From Lonsdalea britannica (GTDB lineage Bacteria; Pseudomonadota; Gammaproteobacteria; Enterobacterales; Enterobacteriaceae), in contig NZ_CAMKXG010000114.1 in the NCBI RefSeq assembly GCF_946477055.1, forward strand, positions 1 to 10,650: a DNA stretch of 10,650 nt, in the 5' to 3' direction. This document shows, piece by piece, positions 9,901 to 10,650 of the stretch. Made by a program: the position numbers and the translations under genes. A model generated the notes under the pieces. It ran no database searches and had not been told where the DNA came from. It saw nothing but the letters and a program-made list of their open reading frames with translations. Within the stretch, counting starts at the first letter, position 1. Every line of letters begins with the position of its first letter.

Positions 9901-10650
9901 CTCCACCGGTCCGATCGCCTGCACATCAACACCGTCTCTCTGAACGATGTGCGTACGCAGCGCCGCATGACGCATCACGATGCGATCCAACGCCTGTTGC
10001 AGGGCGGCCGGGTTCAGATGTCCCTGTAGCCGGATGCCGCCGGTGATCATATAGGCCGCGTTTGCTGCCGGATCCATCTGCACCAACAACCACAGGCGTT
10101 GCTGCGCCAGCGACAGCGGAGGTTCAGCCGCCGTCTGGCAAGAAATCGCCGGGAGAGGCTGCACTTTCCTGTCGCCTAGCGCCGCCGCCATCTCACACAG
10201 CGTGGGATGCATGAACAGCGTTTTCAGGTCCAGTTCTCGCTGCATATCGCTGCGTATACGTGAGATCAACTGCACCGCCAGCAGCGAGTGCCCGCCCAGC
10301 AGGAAGAAGTGATCCCGACGCCCCACCTTCTCCACGCCCAGCAACGCTTGCCACAGGGCGGCCAATGCCTGCTCTTCCCTGCCCTGCGGCGCCTCATAAT
10401 GCTGCCTCGCAAACGCGCTTTCATCCGGTGCAGGCAGCGCAAGCCGGTCCACTTTGCCATTCGCCGTCAGCGGCAGGTTTTCCAGCGCGACCCAGGCCGT
10501 CGGCACCATGTATTCAGGCAACCGCGCCAGCAGCTGTTCACGCAGCGCGTCGATGTCTGGCGCCTTCGTGCGATGATCCACAAGGTAGTAAGCGACCAGC
10601 CGTTTCTCCTGAGCGGTCGCCGCCTGCGCGACGACCACGGCTTGCTGGAT
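6955..10650 (-). CDS. Non-ribosomal peptide synthetase, 3' part: (A)-T-C-A-T, 5' end outside window
   Basis: The C-terminal 1231 residues of an NRPS whose beginning lies beyond the right edge. Numbering from the first visible codon: residues 1-70 are the end of an A domain (A10 motif TANGKVDR, Lys66). A T domain has LGGHS with Ser122. A C domain (about 177-610) starts at PLSLAQQRLW and has the catalytic HHIIADG at 301-307. A complete A domain (about 630-1120) has TSGSTGRPKG at 783-792, NQYGPAET at 919-926, TGD-RGR and A10 Lys1115. A second T domain has ELGGHS with Ser1171. It stops at TAA (6955-6957) after a short acidic tail and has no thioesterase or epimerase, so the chain must pass to another protein, most simply the product of the overlapping downstream gene. 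A GTG at 10636-10638 is internal (a Val in the A domain), not a start. Confidence 0.96.
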   Translation of the reverse strand: MQQAVVVAQAATAQEKRLVAYYLVDHRTKAPDIDALREQLLARLPEYMVPTAWVALENLPLTANGKVDRLALPAPDESAFARQHYEAPQGREEQALAALWQALLGVEKVGRRDHFFLLGGHSLLAVQLISRIRSDMQRELDLKTLFMHPTLCEMAAALGDRKVQPLPAISCQTAAEPPLSLAQQRLWLLVQMDPAANAAYMITGGIRLQGHLNPAALQQALDRIVMRHAALRTHIVQRDGVDVQAIGPVESGFPLQRLEMSDSQDRPEPFMPSMSITAGPLAQGQLVCLSPREHWLRLALHHIIADGWSVGILIHELCTLYRALSQGQPDPLPPLPVQYGDYAAWQRRHLQGARMQTQQRYWVEQLRGAPDTLMLPTDRPRPPVQSFAGAYKTLTLDANLTQALKTLSQRHGCTLYMTLLAGWSALMSRLSGQDDIVIGSPIAGRDRQEIEPLIGMFVNTLALRVALTPEMNTAALLAQVRSTTLAAQSQADIPFEQVVEAVAPVRTLSHSPIFQVMLALHNLPEMTLELPGLRLSPLPNETATCQFDLNLELRETNGRLEGTLYYATALFDEDTAQRYLDYWQRLLRGMAASPMQPVTTLPLVSAAERQRVLTAFNATESDYPADHCLHELFETQARRQPRATALICGERGWCYGELNERANRLAHWLMEQGVRPDNRVAICVARGADMVVELLGILKAGGAYVPLDPLYPTERLAHMIADCEPLAVLCDDTGRSALSSCSALPPLVDLSADEPAWAASACGNPDPRAIGLSPRHLAYVIYTSGSTGRPKGVAMPHAALVNMIHWQNQRPVGVTLQFASFGFDVASQEILSALTGGGRLVVVPDDVRLDMPRLADLLEQHRVERAFIPPSVLPALAQMYRTSGRVPPSMDIIASGEALRLGPDVRALFQRSSNVCLHNQYGPAETHVTSEFVCPATFSHGVSQPPIGRPIANSRLYILDEKGEPVPVGVAGEIYIGGIGVARGYLNQPALTAERFMKDPFSTSADARMYKTGDRGRWRKDGILDYLGRNDDQVKIRGFRIEPGEVEACLSGCPGVEAAAVVPREGSGEKRLVAYYRGSADIESMRAHLVAQLPAYMVPAAWVAMAEFPLSPNGKVNRHALPEPDDDAFARAAFEAPQDDTELTVAAIWRALLGVDRIGRHDNFFELGGHSLLAVQLVSRLRLELDVDVPLAEVFAHPSLSALSERILDLSIEQFDIAELLDMAASMEGEE
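6963..6968 (-). promoter_or_regulatory. Ribosome binding site of the downstream NRPS gene
   Basis: On the minus strand the bases read AAGGAG, a near-perfect Shine-Dalgarno sequence, seven bases before the ATG at 6953-6955. It lies inside the last codons of the upstream gene (Met-Glu-Gly-Glu-Glu-stop). Together with the TAATG stop/start overlap this points to translational coupling of the two synthetases, and it decides the start codon of the second gene. There is no room for a separate promoter between the genes. Confidence 0.9.
7036..10122 (-). other. NRPS module C-A-T with proline-like, altered A-domain code
   Basis: The C domain looks LCL-like: LSLAQQRLW at its start, HHIIADG at 9730-9750, IGMFVNTLALR, and no dual C/E HHxxxxGD signature near the N-terminus. 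Lined up with PheA, the A-domain pocket residues are D824, V825, Q828, F867, I893, S895, Q920, V928, T929 and K1115, giving DVQFISQVTK. This differs from the proline-type code DVQFIAHVVK at three places. The T-domain serine codon is 7138-7140. Substrate: proline-related is my best guess, with low confidence. Confidence 0.85.
8276..8304. repeat. 29-bp exact repeat over A3 motif, copy 2
   Basis: Identical to 4956-4984. It encodes TSGSTGRPKG of the proline-like A domain in the upstream synthetase. Confidence 0.9.
10171..10650 (-). other. NRPS domains: end of an adenylation domain and its carrier (T) domain
   Basis: Only the C-terminal subdomain of this A domain is visible. It runs from IQQAVVVAQ through LPEYMVPTAW to the A10 lysine motif TANGKVDR. 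The A3-A6 region that sets substrate choice is outside the window, so the amino acid cannot be predicted. The T domain has FFLLGGHSLLAVQL with the phosphopantetheine serine codon at 10285-10287, followed by a typical helical end (LFMHPTLCEMAAAL). Confidence 0.9.

Noticed and set aside
10636..10638. GTG as a possible start codon of the upstream synthetase
   Set aside because: The frame stays open to the window edge and the residues before and after it continue an A-domain C-terminal subdomain, so it is an internal valine.

Overview
The window is almost entirely two genes of a modular non-ribosomal peptide synthetase (NRPS) assembly line, both on the minus strand. The first 49 bases are not genomic: they are an Illumina Nextera library adapter with its index, so the real sequence starts at base 50 and the contig ends inside an NRPS gene. 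The DNA is GC-rich (about 60% by eye), nearly without intergenic space, and has a canonical AAGGAG ribosome binding site. The protein style (LCL-type condensation domains, YTSGSTGRPKG, LGGHSLLA) suggests a Gram-negative proteobacterium, plausibly a gammaproteobacterium. The taxon cannot be fixed from these genes.

Layout, in the direction of transcription (right to left): bases 10650-6955 hold the 3' part of an upstream NRPS gene, reading A(end)-T-C-A-T and stop. Bases 6955-50 hold a second NRPS gene, reading C-A-T-C-A-T-C(partial), cut by the contig end. The two genes overlap by one base (TAATG), so they are almost certainly translationally coupled. There is no gene-free stretch, RNA gene, insertion sequence or CRISPR array. 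I see no epimerisation, methylation, oxidation, reductase or thioesterase domain, so chain start and release lie outside the window.

Reading the ten-residue adenylation codes by hand against PheA gives one incomplete A domain that cannot be called. Next comes an A domain with the proline-like but altered code DVQFISQVTK. It is followed by a glycine-type domain (DILQLGMVWK) and a leucine-type domain (DAWFLGNVVK). If collinear, the segment builds ...-X-(Pro-like?)-Gly-Leu-X... All three complete condensation domains and the truncated fourth keep HHxxxDG, and all four carrier domains keep the phosphopantetheine serine.

The upstream protein ends in an acidic tail and the downstream protein begins with a basic, probably helical segment. 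Together they look like a docking pair that would order the two proteins. The main points for follow-up are the adapter at the contig end, the unusual proline-like code, the docking pair, and long identical DNA blocks between modules, which may explain why the assembly stopped here. I found no sign of a wholly new type of system; the novelty, if any, lies in the peptide product.
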